Of a DNA stretch of 25,494 nt, positions 9,388-20,049 are shown piece by piece. Both the position numbers and the translations under genes were made by a program. Within the stretch, counting starts at the first letter, position 1; every line of letters begins with the position of its first letter. Origin of the DNA: Monoraphidium neglectum (Eukaryota; Chlorophyta; Chlorophyceae; Sphaeropleales; Selenastraceae); the NCBI RefSeq assembly GCF_000611645.1, contig NW_014013524.1:1-25494 (forward strand). The letters run 5' to 3'. The notes beneath the pieces are model-generated. The model was not told the DNA's origin. It made no database searches and saw only the letters and a list, made by a program, of their open reading frames with translations.

Positions 9388-10930
9388 GTGTGTGTGTGCG
9401 CGCGCGCATGATCAATCAAAGTCAGTGCCGTTGTGTGCTAGGATCGCGCGCGCCCAGGGGCCAGGCCTGGAACTGAGCAGGTCCAGCCTGTTCTGTGTGA
9501 GCGTCCTGTGCCAGCGCGGCGTGCTTGTGCTTGGGTGGGGCATTGACTGCTGCACTTACAGCCGAACATGGAGAACATGGCCAGCCGGCCGTTCTTGATC
9601 TCCTTGACCTTGAGCTCAGCCAGGGTGTCGGGGTCGTCAGCCAGGCCCAGGGGGTCAAAGGGACCGCCGGGGTAGTCAGCGTCCAGGCCCTCAGCGAAGC
9701 CGCCAGGACCCTCGCCGTTGGCACGGTAACTCTCCGCCAGGCCCATGACGACCAACTGCCAGTGTGTTGGGGGGACCAAGACGAGGAAGCACAAGTGTCA
9801 GGGGGCCAACCATAACGGGCGGCTGACCATGTAGACAAGGTTGCCTAGCTAGGCAGAAAGCGTGTGTCAAACTGATTGATCCCTCATTTGCCCGGCCCAG
9901 AATAAACCCACCCCGAGGCGCGCACCTGGAAGCCGAGGGTGGCCAGGATGGACTGGGCGTGCACCAGGTTGGGGTTGCCCAGGTAGTTGAGGCCGTCCTC
10001 GGCAAAGATGGCGGTGCCAGCCTTGAACCAGACGGCAGACTCGCCGAACGGCACGCCGTTCTTGGCCAGGAGCTCGGGGGTCACGCAGCCCAGGGCGCCG
10101 AGCATGGCCCAGCGGGCGTGGATCAGCTCGATCTTCCTGAAGCGGGCGAAGGTCGCAGGGTCGGCCGACAGGCCGGCGGTGTCCCAGCCATAGTCACCGG
10201 GGAACTCGCCGGTCAGGTAGGCGGGGGTCTCACCCGAGAGGCCGCCCAGGTACTTGGGGCGGTTCGGGCCTGCCAGCAAAGTTGTTTAGATTCGGAGGGG
10301 AGGGGGCGGCCAGCAGTTACCAAGGCACACAGGCGACGTGATGAGCAAGGGTTCCGCAGGCCCGCAGGGCAGCATCGACTGAGCGTGCTGATAACAGGTT
10401 TCATAGTGCCGCTGGTCCTTCCACAGCCACAGCTACTGTCGGCTGAATCATTCTGGCACAGCTCTTGCGTCCACGAGCCTCTGCCGCAACCCTTTGCTGC
10501 CAGCAGCCAACTCAACTGCAACGCGTGACTCCGCGCGAAGGGCACGTTGCTTACCATACCAGGCACTGTCCGAGGAGGAGCTCTTGACAGTGCGGCGTGC
10601 CTGCACGGTCACCACCGAGCGCTGTTCCGGGCGGGCAGCGGAGGGGGGAGGGCGGCGTGTGCTTGCTGACGTCGGCAGGAGATCTGCGAGCCCCGCGCAC
10701 GTGTCAGACAAACACAGCCTAGCCCAGACAGAGTCTGCAGGCATGATCCGCTGCATACAGGTCCGTAAGGCTCTTGGCGTGATCGTGCACACGACCAGCT
10801 GAGCGCGAGATCTCCCGAACGGCAGAAGAAGCTCGGGCCCAGGAAGGGAGAGAGTACCGTCCGGTCATGCAGGTGCACTCACGCGCGACACGCCGCCAGA
10901 AAGCTGTGCGGACTTCCTGAGCATCTGCAT
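9060..10930 (-). CDS. Major light-harvesting chlorophyll a/b protein of photosystem II (LHCII), precursor
   Basis: Six exons, 10930-10883, 10621-10555, 10269-9926, 9755-9560, 9299-9215 and 9093-9060, join in phase into 257 residues. Residues 1 to about 30 ([16 protein letters not shown], then [13 protein letters not shown]) form a Ser/Arg-rich plastid transit peptide. The mature part starts near WYGPNR (37-42), the trimerisation-type motif of major LHCII. Helix B carries E86-x2-H89-x-R91 chlorophyll and salt-bridge residues, helix C lies near 140-164 ([15 protein letters not shown]), and helix A holds E205, N208 and R210 in [12 protein letters not shown]. The protein ends [14 protein letters not shown]. 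The product would bind chlorophylls a and b and xanthophylls in the thylakoid membrane and pass energy to photosystem II. The tiny last exon (34 bases) is required to restore the WAFATKF end. Which LHCBM type it is cannot be told from this sequence. Confidence 0.95.
9300..9559 (-). other. LHCII intron 4 with a long CA/TG microsatellite
   Basis: Donor GTAAGT and acceptor CGTGCAG are fixed by the coding match SMFG-F-FVQGLV. Positions 9315-9409 hold uninterrupted and interrupted (TG)n and CGCG repeats on the + strand, which is CA on the sense strand. The tract begins about 15 bases before the acceptor. Confidence 0.9.
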
Positions 10931-12186
10931 CTTGGCAAGCTGACCCGGTGGTTGGGTGCCGGAAAAGAGGGGTGGCGACGCACTCGAAAAGGCAACCTGG
11001 AGTGCAGCATGTGGAAAACGGAAAACGTAAAAACACACCGGATGTCCACATCCGAAGGGTTCAGGTGGGTGCGTGAGTGACGGGTGACACCAAGCGGCAG
11101 GAGGCTCATGTAGTATTGCGTTGGTATGAGTCTCGTGTATCAAACCAATGTACTGTCTCATGACGCCGTTGACAGGTGTGTGATGCTCTGATGCGCGCTT
11201 GTCAAGAGCCGGGCTCAAACGGCCTCGTGACAGCAGGCAAGGCGCTCCGCTGCGCTGCAACGAAGGAGCGAGCATGTGCTTGTGTTGGGGCCAAACGGCG
11301 GCGATGAGCCCACCTGCAGCTGCCGCTCCTGCGGCTTGAGGCTGGGCTGTCTTGCAATGTACGGTTGGCGCTTTGGGACTTGACAGCCGCTTTCGCGGGG
11401 CCACAGGTTGAGGCCATGCTGGTTGCGGCCGCTGCACTCTTGCAGCCCAGGTTGGCATATACAGCAAGCTTCCTGTCTGCCCTGGAAGTCACAACACACA
11501 CATCCCTGGAACACTATGCATTCCACCCATCCACCTCGACTGGGGCGAATCTGCCTCCTGGGGGCCCGCCATCAGCATGAGCCACCCATTCCGCCGCTGT
11601 GCCGCCCTCCTACTTGCACTGGCGCCCCACTACCCAGCCATGCAACTGTACATGCAGCGATGATTTGTGATAGGTGTCTTGCTGCGAGCTGTGAGGCCGG
11701 ATGTCAGAATTGGCCAGCCGGTAGGAGCAGGGCCGACCTGCTCCGATGTGTGAACTGATTCCGAGCTTGTGCAGCAAGAAGCATCCCGCAAGCATCACAA
11801 AAACATGCTGAAGTCCGCCTGGTTGACATCAAACGTGATGATGGCACAGTACGCACATGCTGTAAGTGCCTCGTCGCTTGCCTCAAGCAGCATCGAAGCA
11901 CGCACCATGGCTTCAGTTGGCGCTTCCTGTAGTGCTCGCCACCAGCTTGCCAAGGCTCACCTCTTGGCAGTGACGCTGTATGTAACGTGGAAGCCCGCAA
12001 TTCCGGCTGCAAATACCCGACAGCTGACGTGGCGCACTGTTCCGATACGCATGACTTTGTGAGCGTGCATGTCCATGCTTGCTGGCTGCATTGTCAGGCT
12101 GTTGCAGCACGGTGCAATACGCTATGACCGGGTAAAAAAATTTACGACAAGCACCTGCCGGTCAACACAGACAGAAAATATTTCAC
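10931..12186. other. LHCII upstream region and gene-poor stretch
   Basis: The right flank of the LHCII start should carry its promoter; I see no clear TATA box within 100 bases of the ATG. Further right is a possible + strand exon at 11773-11860, listed separately. The other open frames carry no recognisable domain. Confidence 0.4.
11773..11860 (+). other. Exon-like segment of unknown identity
   Basis: Between GTGCAG and a perfect GTAAGT donor lies one open frame whose translation has a coding-like balance of charged and aliphatic residues (it contains AEVRLVDIKRDDGTVRTC). I found no sure partner exon. The same bases also contain TGTAA, so this could be a polyadenylation signal instead of a donor, and an open frame this short can arise by chance. 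Confidence 0.2.
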
Positions 12187-12191
12187 TTACA
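12187..12191 (-). terminator. Possible TGTAA polyadenylation signal of the secreted-protein gene
   Basis: This is the first sense-orientation TGTAA I found after the stop at 12952. It would imply a 3' UTR of about 760 bases, long but possible. The bases also read as a GTAAGT donor on the same strand, so the assignment is weak. Confidence 0.3.
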
Positions 12192-12951
12192 GCTGAGGAT
12201 GAAATATACTCAGGAGTTGCAGGGGTCAGCGGCAGCGCGGCTGCGCACACAGCGGGCCCAAGCAAGAGCCATTAAAGTCCCAGATAAAGTGCAACGACCT
12301 GGGTTCACAGCTGTTGAATCCCGCCGCCCCTGCACAACAGGTGCGGGAGCAACACAACCCCGCCAAGCAGCCTCCGATGGGAGTGTGATACTGCACGGCA
12401 CTGGGAAGTTAGGCGTGGTGTCAGACTCAGGACCCAGCTCTGCACATCGCTCTTTGGCCCGCCACACCTGGCTGAGCCCCAGCCAACATTAAAAGTCCAA
12501 GAACCAAATGCCAGTGACACCTGATGGCTCACGAACAAAGCAGGTCATGCAAACAGGCAACTGCATGCCCCTGCGCATGGTGCATGTTTAGTAGTTTGCT
12601 GACAGGTCGGCTGCATTCAACCCTGGCAGTCAGCCAAGCCCACGGCACATCACGCCCTGTCCTGCACCAGGAGTCGACGACTCGTGCTGCAGGACCCCGC
12701 AGCTGGCGGCGCACTGACAGGATGGGCAGGCCAGATGGGCCGTGCATGGATGTGGGCATGATGGCAACCAAGGAAGGTGCGGCAGCCAGCAATAATACAA
12801 GAAAGGTGTGACTAGAACCAATAAAAGATTGACACCATGTTGCTCATCTCAAAGCCACTCAGCTTGCGCCAACCAGATAAAGGGAATGGATCGTGTGTGG
12901 GGGCAGTGGCAGCAGTAGCAATGCTGCCCTTTTCCCCAGGGCCACAACGTA

Positions 12952-13605
12952 TCACGTGCACCGCTGTGGGGCCTGGAAGTTTGAGGGCAGACTGCCGTTG
13001 TTGTAGCGACCTAGCAGCCCCGCCTGCAACGCCACCACGCGAACTTGGTCCATGCTCATGGCACTACCCTCGCTGGTGGTGCCCAGGAACTTGGCCACTG
13101 CGTCGTACGCGTCCTGCAGCTCAACAGTGGGCAGCCGCGCGCCGCTGAGGAAGTTGAGTTCGGCGGCCACAAACTCTCTCGCCGCGTCCAGGTAGGCCTT
13201 CTTGGCTGCGGGCATGCTGGCAGGCGCCACGAGCTGAAGCATGGTGCTGTAGCTGCGCGTTGTGCGCTGATTTCCTTTGGGGAAGAAGATAGTGCCCTTG
13301 CCCTTGCCGCCAGGCAGCAGCTTCCATCCACTGGCACACTTGAGGTCCGCGGCCGTGTCGCACGTCGGCCACCAGCTTGGCGAATTGACGCAGTCCGCAG
13401 TGCGTGCCATGTCCGTGTACACGCTGCAGCCAATGACGTTGATGGGCAGCACACTGGTTGCGGTAGTGCTCTTGGTGGTGCTGTTGGACCACAGCGACGC
13501 CGTGTTGATGGCCTGGGCTCGCAGCGTGTGTGCGTGTGTAGGAGAGAGTGTTTGAGGGTGTGCACGTGTGTGAGTGTGCCCGCAAGTGTTTGTGCGAGTG
13601 TACAA

Positions 13606-13651
<46 letters not shown>

Positions 13652-16600
13652 GTGTGCGCGCGCGTGTGTGTGTGTGTGNNNNNNNNNNNNNNNNNNNNNN
13701 NNNNNNNNNNNNNNNNNNNNNNNNNNNNNNNNNNNNNNNNNNNNNNNNNNNNNNNNNNNNNNNNNNNNNNNNNNNNNNNNNNNNNNNNNNNNNNNNNNNN
13801 NNNNNNNNNNNNNNNNNNNNNNNNNNNNNNNNNNNNNNNNNNNNNNNNNNNNNNNNNNNNNNNNNNNNNNNNNNNNNNNNNNNNNNNNNNNNNNNNNNNN
13901 NNNNNNNNNNNNNNNNNNNNNNNNNNNNNNNNNNNNNNNNNNNNNNNNNNNNNNNNNNNNNNNNNNNNNNNNNNNNNNNNNNNNNNNNNNNNNNNNNNNN
14001 NNNNNNNNNNNNNNNNNNNNNNNNNNNNNNNNNNNNNNNNNNNNNNNNNNNNNNNNNNNNNNNNNNNNNNNNNNNNNNNNNNNNNNNNNNNNNNNNNNNN
14101 NNNNNNNNNNNNNNNNNNNNNNNNNNNNNNNNNNNNNNNNNNNNNNNNNNNNNNNNNNNNNNNNNNNNNNNNNNNNNNNNNNNNNNNNNNNNNNNNNNNN
14201 NNNNNNNNNNNNNNNNNNNNNNNNNNNNNNNNNNNNNNNNNNNNNNNNNNNNNNNNNNNNNNNNNNNNNNNNNNNNNNNNNNNNNNNNNNNNNNNNNNNN
14301 NNNNNNNNNNNNNNNNNNNNNNNNNNNNNNNNNNNNNNNNNNNNNNNNNNNNNNNNNNNNNNNNNNNNNNNNNNNNNNNNNNNNNNNNNNNNNNNNNNNN
14401 NNNNNNNNNNNNNNNNNNNNNNNNNNNNNNNNNNNNNNNNNNNNNNNNNNNNNNNNNNNNNNNNNNNNNNNNNNNNNNNNNNNNNNNNNNNNNNNNNNNN
14501 GCATGGTGTCTCAGAACACGTGTGGGCTGGAGCTGCTCAGGAGATGAAGTGGATTGTTTTCTGCAGCCCCAAACGCAAGCACCGTGCGGAGGCAAGTTGG
14601 GCCCACTGCACCATGCCAAGGGCTACATGCTGGAGCAACCTGCCCTTCTGGCTCACACCGTGCTCCCCCTGCACCCCCTCTTTCCCAATCACCCCCTACG
14701 CACTTTCCACGACCCTGATACTCCATTCTTCAACCCCCTGGTTGATTCCCCAAGTCTTGCCTGCCAAGCCCCTCCCACCTTGAAGGCACCGCACTTGCTG
14801 TAGGGCCCAAACTTGATGCTGTATGTGAATGTCTTGCTGCCACAGAGCCGGCCGTTGGGTCGCTTGCCGTCGACCACCGCTCCAGCAACGCGGTTGGGGC
14901 CGGTGGTGAAAACGTCCTTCACCTCAGCGCATTCGCTTTGAATGTTGGCGGCGGCCAGCATTTCGGTGTTGAAGGTGAATGAGGTTGGCGGTGAGGTGAC
15001 TGTGTAGCCGCCGCCAGCGGTCAGGACGATGGTGTACGCGCCGTAGCTGGCGCATGGAACAGCAGCAGCAATCTTGCAGGAGAGCTTGCCCTTTGGCGGC
15101 ACAGCGCCACCGTCACATGAGACGGGCCCGCTGGTGGTCTTGGCCTGCCCATCGCACATCGTGGTGGCGGTGTAGCTTGCCGCCTCAATGGGGATAGGGT
15201 AAGGCGTGGGGTTGGACACGCTTGCCTCAGCAGCCAGCCCAGAGCCTGACTTGGCGCCGATGCGCTTGTACTCGACTGTGTACGTGACGGTGGCAGTGGC
15301 GTCCTGCCCCAGCGCCAGCTCCTCGCGGTCTGCGCGCTTGGTGACGCTCCAGGTGTAGCCGCCCTTGGCGCTGGTGGTCACGTTGACGGGCAGCACCTTC
15401 AGCACGCTGGGGTTGGCACAGCCCTCAACCTTGACCGCCACGTCAGACTGGCTGCTGCCACGCGCCTTGGTGTCAGTGGTCTGGAACGTGGCGGCGTTGA
15501 TGGCCTTGCGCGGGACGCAGTCGGCGTAGGGCCCGTAGCGCATCGTGTAGGTGAACGTGGTGGTGGAGCAGACACGGCCGCTGGGCTGCGATCCGCTGAC
15601 CAGGCGCCCTGTCACCATGGCGTCCCCGCTGATGAAGGCATCCGCCACGTCAACACACTCGTCCTGCAGGCCAGACAGCACGTCAGCCGCGGCGGACGTC
15701 GCAGCGCCGCCGATGCCCGCGGGGCCGGCCTCCTGGACAAAGATGCCGTGGTTGGCGTTGCTCGGGGTTGATGGCAGGATCACGGGCACACCCTGCGCCA
15801 TGGCAAGCGCCTCGGCGGCCGCAACGCTGCCGGCGCCGGCTATGGCGCCGCCGCTGACGATGACGCCAGTGCCGTTGGCGACGCTGCTGGGCACCACGAT
15901 GGGGCGGCCGTCGATGGCGTAGATGGTGGAGGCCACGGCGGGCTGCATCTCAGGGATGAGCCCGATGGTTGTCTGCTTGGCCACACCGCCCCATGTTTGC
16001 TGCAGGCGCCGGCGCCTCTGGCCGGCGTCGTCCCCAGAGGCTGTGCCTCCACCAATGGTTGCAGGCGCGCTGCTGAAGTCCGTGGTGCTGCCGCGCGCCT
16101 CGCCGTTGCGGGTGTTGAGGTAACGCGCGGTGCCGCGAACCTGCTGGCCAATGGGGTTGAAGGTGGGCGTCGCGCGCCAGGTGCACGTGATGCGTTGGCC
16201 GGCGGGGATGGTGAGCACAGGGCACGTTGCCTCGGCCACATAGGGCTGGCCCGCGCGGCTGTTGGAGATGCTGACGTAGACGCCCTGGATGCGCGCGTTG
16301 ATGGGAGCCGGGTTGTTCACATACACCTCGCCGGCCGCCTCAAACGCAGGCACGCCCGCAGCAAAGCCGGCGGGCGGGTTGCGCGTGTAGGTGACGCTGT
16401 AGACGACGTCGCCCGTGGTGGTGGCCGCATAGTCGCGGCCAAAGAGGGACGGCTGGTCAGAGGATGATTGGTCGGGCCTGAGCGTGAGCGCCGTGGGCGC
16501 TGCACTCTTGCGAACCTCCCAGCCCCAGCGGCCGACGTAGGGCGAGGCCTTGGTAGCGACAGACACCTGCAGGTCGTAGCACTGCTTCTGCACAGTTGCA

Positions 16601-19122
16601 CTCTGGGAGATTTGCTGTCCATTGGCAGCAGTGAGCGTGGCCGTGTTGGTGACTGCGCCGCTGGGCGACGCGCTTGAGCAGGTGAGGGTGGTCTGGAATG
16701 ACTGCTGGCCGGGGCCGCTGAACATGTAGCTCTTTTGGGGGCTCATGCTGTCGGTGACCATGGCGCTGCCGGCTGGCACCGTGCCCGCGCTGGTTGCCAG
16801 GGCGGACATCGAGCCCACGCTGCCGACGTTGAACACAGCAGACCCCTGGGAAGTAGTGGGGTAGCCCTGAGACCCGAGCACATTGAATGCCACCTGGGCC
16901 GCACTCGTGTAGGTGCCAGGTGGCGGCTGGGTGGGGTAGTAGGCGGTGTATTGGCAGGTGGCAAAGCTGCAGGCAGGTACCGTGAAGGGCGTGCCAACGG
17001 GGCAGGCCACTGTGGCCGCCGGGCCGCCAGAGACCTGGTCCACTATGGATGTGACGGTGATGAGTGCTGGGGTGGGGTTGTTGATGGAGATGGTGCCGCT
17101 GACCACGCCCTGGTAGTTGACGTCGGTGCCACTCTTCTGCGCGGCCAGCGTCCAGGTAGCGTCCACGCTGTCGCCGTTGAACATCACCGCGCGGCCGCCA
17201 CTGTATGGCGGCGCCAGGTCGACGCTCTTGGAGAAGGTCCAGCTGGTGGTGCCAGGCTGCATGCCAGTGGAGTAGATGGCGCTCTTGGTCACCCCGATCT
17301 CACTCAGCGTGGGCGAGTAGCAAAACTCGGCCTTGGTTGCCAGGCGGTGCTTGACGCGGCCCTGGGTTGACGTAGCAGGAGGGGACAGGGAGTTCAACAG
17401 GGAAGTAGGCAGGGAGCACAAGGCAGCGGGACGGATGCAATCGCAGGCCTGTGTCCAATGTTGCATCACAAGCGTGCATGCGGCCCTGTTTGGTCTGCTG
17501 CCCGCCCTCACCTGTGTGGAACCTGTGCCAAAGTAGCTGACCATGGACCCCACGGGGTCCTTGCTGATCACAGCCAGGATAGGCACCTGAGGGGAGTTGA
17601 AGGTCATGCGGAACAGCTTGTCGTACGACACACCCAGGCTGCCAGATGTGCAGCCAGTGGGGATGTTGAACGAGCCTGTTGGGGTGTGGTTGAGGCACAA
17701 TAACAACGCAGTGGTTAGATGGGAAAGGGCAGGTGACAAGCCTGGCGTCCGTTGCTCCTGCTGCCACGTCACTGCTGCTGCTACTGCTGCTCTTGCCACC
17801 GCCGCTGCTGCCGTTGCTGCCGCTGCTGCTGCCGCTGCATTTGCCGCTGCTCCTGCCGCTGCACCTGATGCCGCTCCTGCCGCCGCTGCCGCCTACACCG
17901 CCGCTGCCGCTGCTGCCGTGGCTGCCGCCGCTGCCGCTGCTGTCGCCGCTGCCGACGTTGCCGCTGCTGCCGCGGCTGCCGCTGCTGCCGCCGCCTTGAC
18001 TTTGGAAGCACAGGAATCCGCGGTGCCTGTCTGCCGCTGTTCCTGTCTGCCACCATCACCAGGGCGGTGCCAGTTCAGCTCTTCATCTCCGCCCCCCCCC
18101 CCCCCCTTTCACCTGTGAGCGAGTCCGCCTCAAAGGACTGCACCCCTTTGGGCAAGTAGCCCATGTTGGCCAGCTGTGAGCAGGTTGTGAAGGTGTCCTG
18201 GTAGTTGCACTTGGAGATTAGCGCACTGCAATGGTGGCCAAAATGTTGACGGCGTGACGAACACATGGGGGGTTGGAGAAGGAACAGGAACAAGCTTGGT
18301 TCAAGGTCGCTGCGTTGACGCGCCGGGTGCGGTTGCCAACGCTGCACCTGCTCACGTGAATGCGCTCAGCCTTGGGAGCGCACCTGCCCAATGTGCAAGA
18401 AGCCAGCGGCTGAATATATTCAGCTCCCAGACCGCATCACCACACCAGCCGGCACGACCAGCCCTGCTCTGTCACCTGAGAGGATCGGTCTCTTTGAAGC
18501 ACTTCTCCCAGAAGTCAAGCGATGGAATTGTGATTGGGAAGATTGTGCGCGATGTCGGCCGCGGTGCAGGGTTGAACAGCCCGTTTTGCGGCTGGAACAC
18601 CCCGCCAGCCGCCGGCGCTGTCGGCCCAACGCTCGCCACTGTCATCTGTGTCGTGACAGGTTGCTTGGTGATGAGGTCCACATAGCCACCCCGTAAAACG
18701 CTGTACCAGGGGATCACCGGCATCTTAAGGCTCACAGCCGCTAAAGCTGGCCGCACTCCCGGGCCTGCGACGGGAAGCGCAGCAGCAGCGACATGGCGAC
18801 GGCGACGTGATACCCGAGGTGCCCCGGCGTTGGTACATGCACTCGCGATACTGAACCGCAAAGTGAGCTGATACTGATAAGTATAAGCTGATGAAACCCA
18901 TCCATGGCAGCGGCATGGGGGGGACGCACGGCGATCCCCTAGTAGCATCAAGCACACACAGCAAAGAAACCCGCCGACGGGACGCTGAGCGGGGAACCAG
19001 GCTCCTGTTCCCCCTACTGCAGCGCCATACTGCGTAAAATCAAGACAATTTTCTTTATTACCTGCTAGAAGCGCCAGGAAAACCCATGTCAGCGTGGTGC
19101 GGGAGGCTGCAGGAACCACCAT
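12952..19122 (-). CDS. Large secreted, repeat-built extracellular (cell wall/matrix) protein, family unknown
   Basis: Six exons, 19122-19062, 18746-18476, 18225-18113, 17675-17512, 17361-14779 and 13512-12952, fit in phase and give about 1250 residues. Exons 1 and 2 join to a textbook signal peptide (MVVPAASRTTLTWVFLALLA, then ALAAVS), which chose this start over the internal Met at 18723. The mature protein has three related beta-rich blocks (about 280-400, 480-630 and 870-1010) sharing WxV-K, V-Y-VTYTR-like strands, NPTP/NPAP and a later Cys/Pro segment. It also has two copies of an EC-x2-V-x-D-x-F ... P-x-GR-x-C ... TFTY ... GPY ... C...KAIN unit (about 773-840 and 1015-1090). RRRRLQ at about 650-655 resembles the R-R-L-Q words common in algal secreted proteins. 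An Ala/Val linker lies between. The end (AREFVAAELNFLSGARLP, about 1173-1190) recalls C-terminal modules of microbial surface proteins. Extracellular location is well supported; function is not. Confidence 0.8.
13513..14778 (-). other. Last intron of the secreted-protein gene, with CA/TG repeats and the assembly gap
   Basis: The exon before ends ...GPYSKCGAFK and the one after begins AINTASLW. The upstream copy of the same unit reads GPYADCVPRKAINAATF without a break, so the junction is right and no coding sequence is missing. The + strand shows (TG)n and CGCG repeats from about 13523 to the gap edge at 13678, CA on the sense strand. Confidence 0.85.
13679..14500. other. Assembly gap (822 N)
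   Basis: A run of 822 undetermined bases starts directly at the edge of a TG/CG repeat. Its length may be an estimate. It lies wholly within an intron. Confidence 1.
17676..18112 (-). repeat. Intron 3 of the secreted-protein gene: GCTGCC-type repeat and G15 tract
   Basis: Positions 17741-17998 are an imperfect GCTGCC/GCCGCT array, GGCAGC on the sense strand. A run of 15 C (15 G on the sense strand) lies at 18092-18106, six bases after the GTGAAAG donor start. The intron borders are set by the phase-1 join ...EADSLT-G-SFNIPTG. Confidence 0.85.
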
Positions 19123-20049
19123 CGTGGAGCGTCTCCCTCGCGAGCGCGGCCAGGTGCCCACAACGCTAGTGCAAACAATCAGCCAGTAATGGTTCTCTGA
19201 AGCGTATGTGGCTGCCCTCCAGGGCTCCAGAAGCGGCACTGATTGGCCGGTATTGAGCTGGGGCAACTCAGGCAAACTGCAAACGAGCCGGACAGAGCAC
19301 CGTCCGCACATATAAGCTTCAAAAGTCGGTTGGCGCTAGTTCGGCTCGCGAGCCGAAGCCGAAGCCGGGGTGCAGCTGGAGGAGGTGGTGTGGTTCGCGC
19401 CAGTGTTGGTCCGGCTTCCCCGTCCTTTTTGCATGGTGCGGTATAGCGACGAAAGATCTTGAATGCTGCCAATCGTGCTGTGCGATTGTTGCTGCATGGC
19501 ATGGCCAGCGCTCCAGCAACCATGGTTCGCTGTGACAAGGCAGATCTCCTTGAGCGCCGCTCATGCGCACGGGCACGCGCACGCACACTGACACGCACAC
19601 GCATGCGTATGCGCACATCCGCATTCACACGCACGCACGCACCCGCGCACGCGCGTGCGCCCAGCCGCCAGCCCGCCCGTATGCACGCATGCACGCACGC
19701 ACGTGCATGCACACAGACACACGCACACTCATACGCAGGGCTTCTCCTCCCTGCATGTCGCAGCCGCCGCCACCGCCTGCATGCCGTAAGAAATGAACTA
19801 CCCATCAGTGGCAATCTAGTATTGCGGGCAAACCGAGCCGCCTAATGAGGTGGGCTGTGGCGTGCAGCTTGCTTTGGGTTGAATCATTGAAGCTTGCGAG
19901 CGAGCACAAGCGCCATCACACGGTGACTGAAGTGGGTGCGCTGGGCTGGGGGTTGCCCTGTACAGGCTGCTGGGACATGCTGCCTGCGACAGCTCGTGCT
20001 GCTGTGCGCTATTCTCACCACTGGGCACACACCACATGCACGGCATAAA
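19123..20049. other. Region between divergent genes with a CA-rich tract
   Basis: This holds the upstream region of the secreted-protein gene. A + strand TATAAG word lies at 19311-19316. Positions 19563-19736 are CA, GCAC and ACGC repeats on the + strand. They are followed at 19740-19762 by a pyrimidine-rich stretch ending GTCGCAG, which looks like a + strand 3' splice site, and at 19785 by GTAAGA, which looks like a donor. It may be 5' transcript sequence of the + strand gene further right; no coding is claimed. Confidence 0.35.

Noticed and set aside
9199..9598. Open frames reading Cys-Val or Thr-His repeats
   Set aside because: They come from the TG/CA microsatellite in LHCII intron 4; the same applies near 13574-13678, 255-344 and 19563-19736.
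12952..14619. Long open frames running through the N gap on both strands
   Set aside because: Undetermined bases create no stops, so these frames are artefacts; only 12952-13512 is supported as an exon.
17733..17999. Open frame coding a Leu/Pro-only protein
   Set aside because: It is a translation of the GCTGCC array inside intron 3 of the minus-strand secreted-protein gene.
18472..19311. A single 279-residue minus-strand protein over 18472-19311
   Set aside because: Its two ends are real exons 1 and 2 of the secreted protein, but the middle is an intron with GTAATA and GCCAG borders; splicing it out yields an intact signal peptide.
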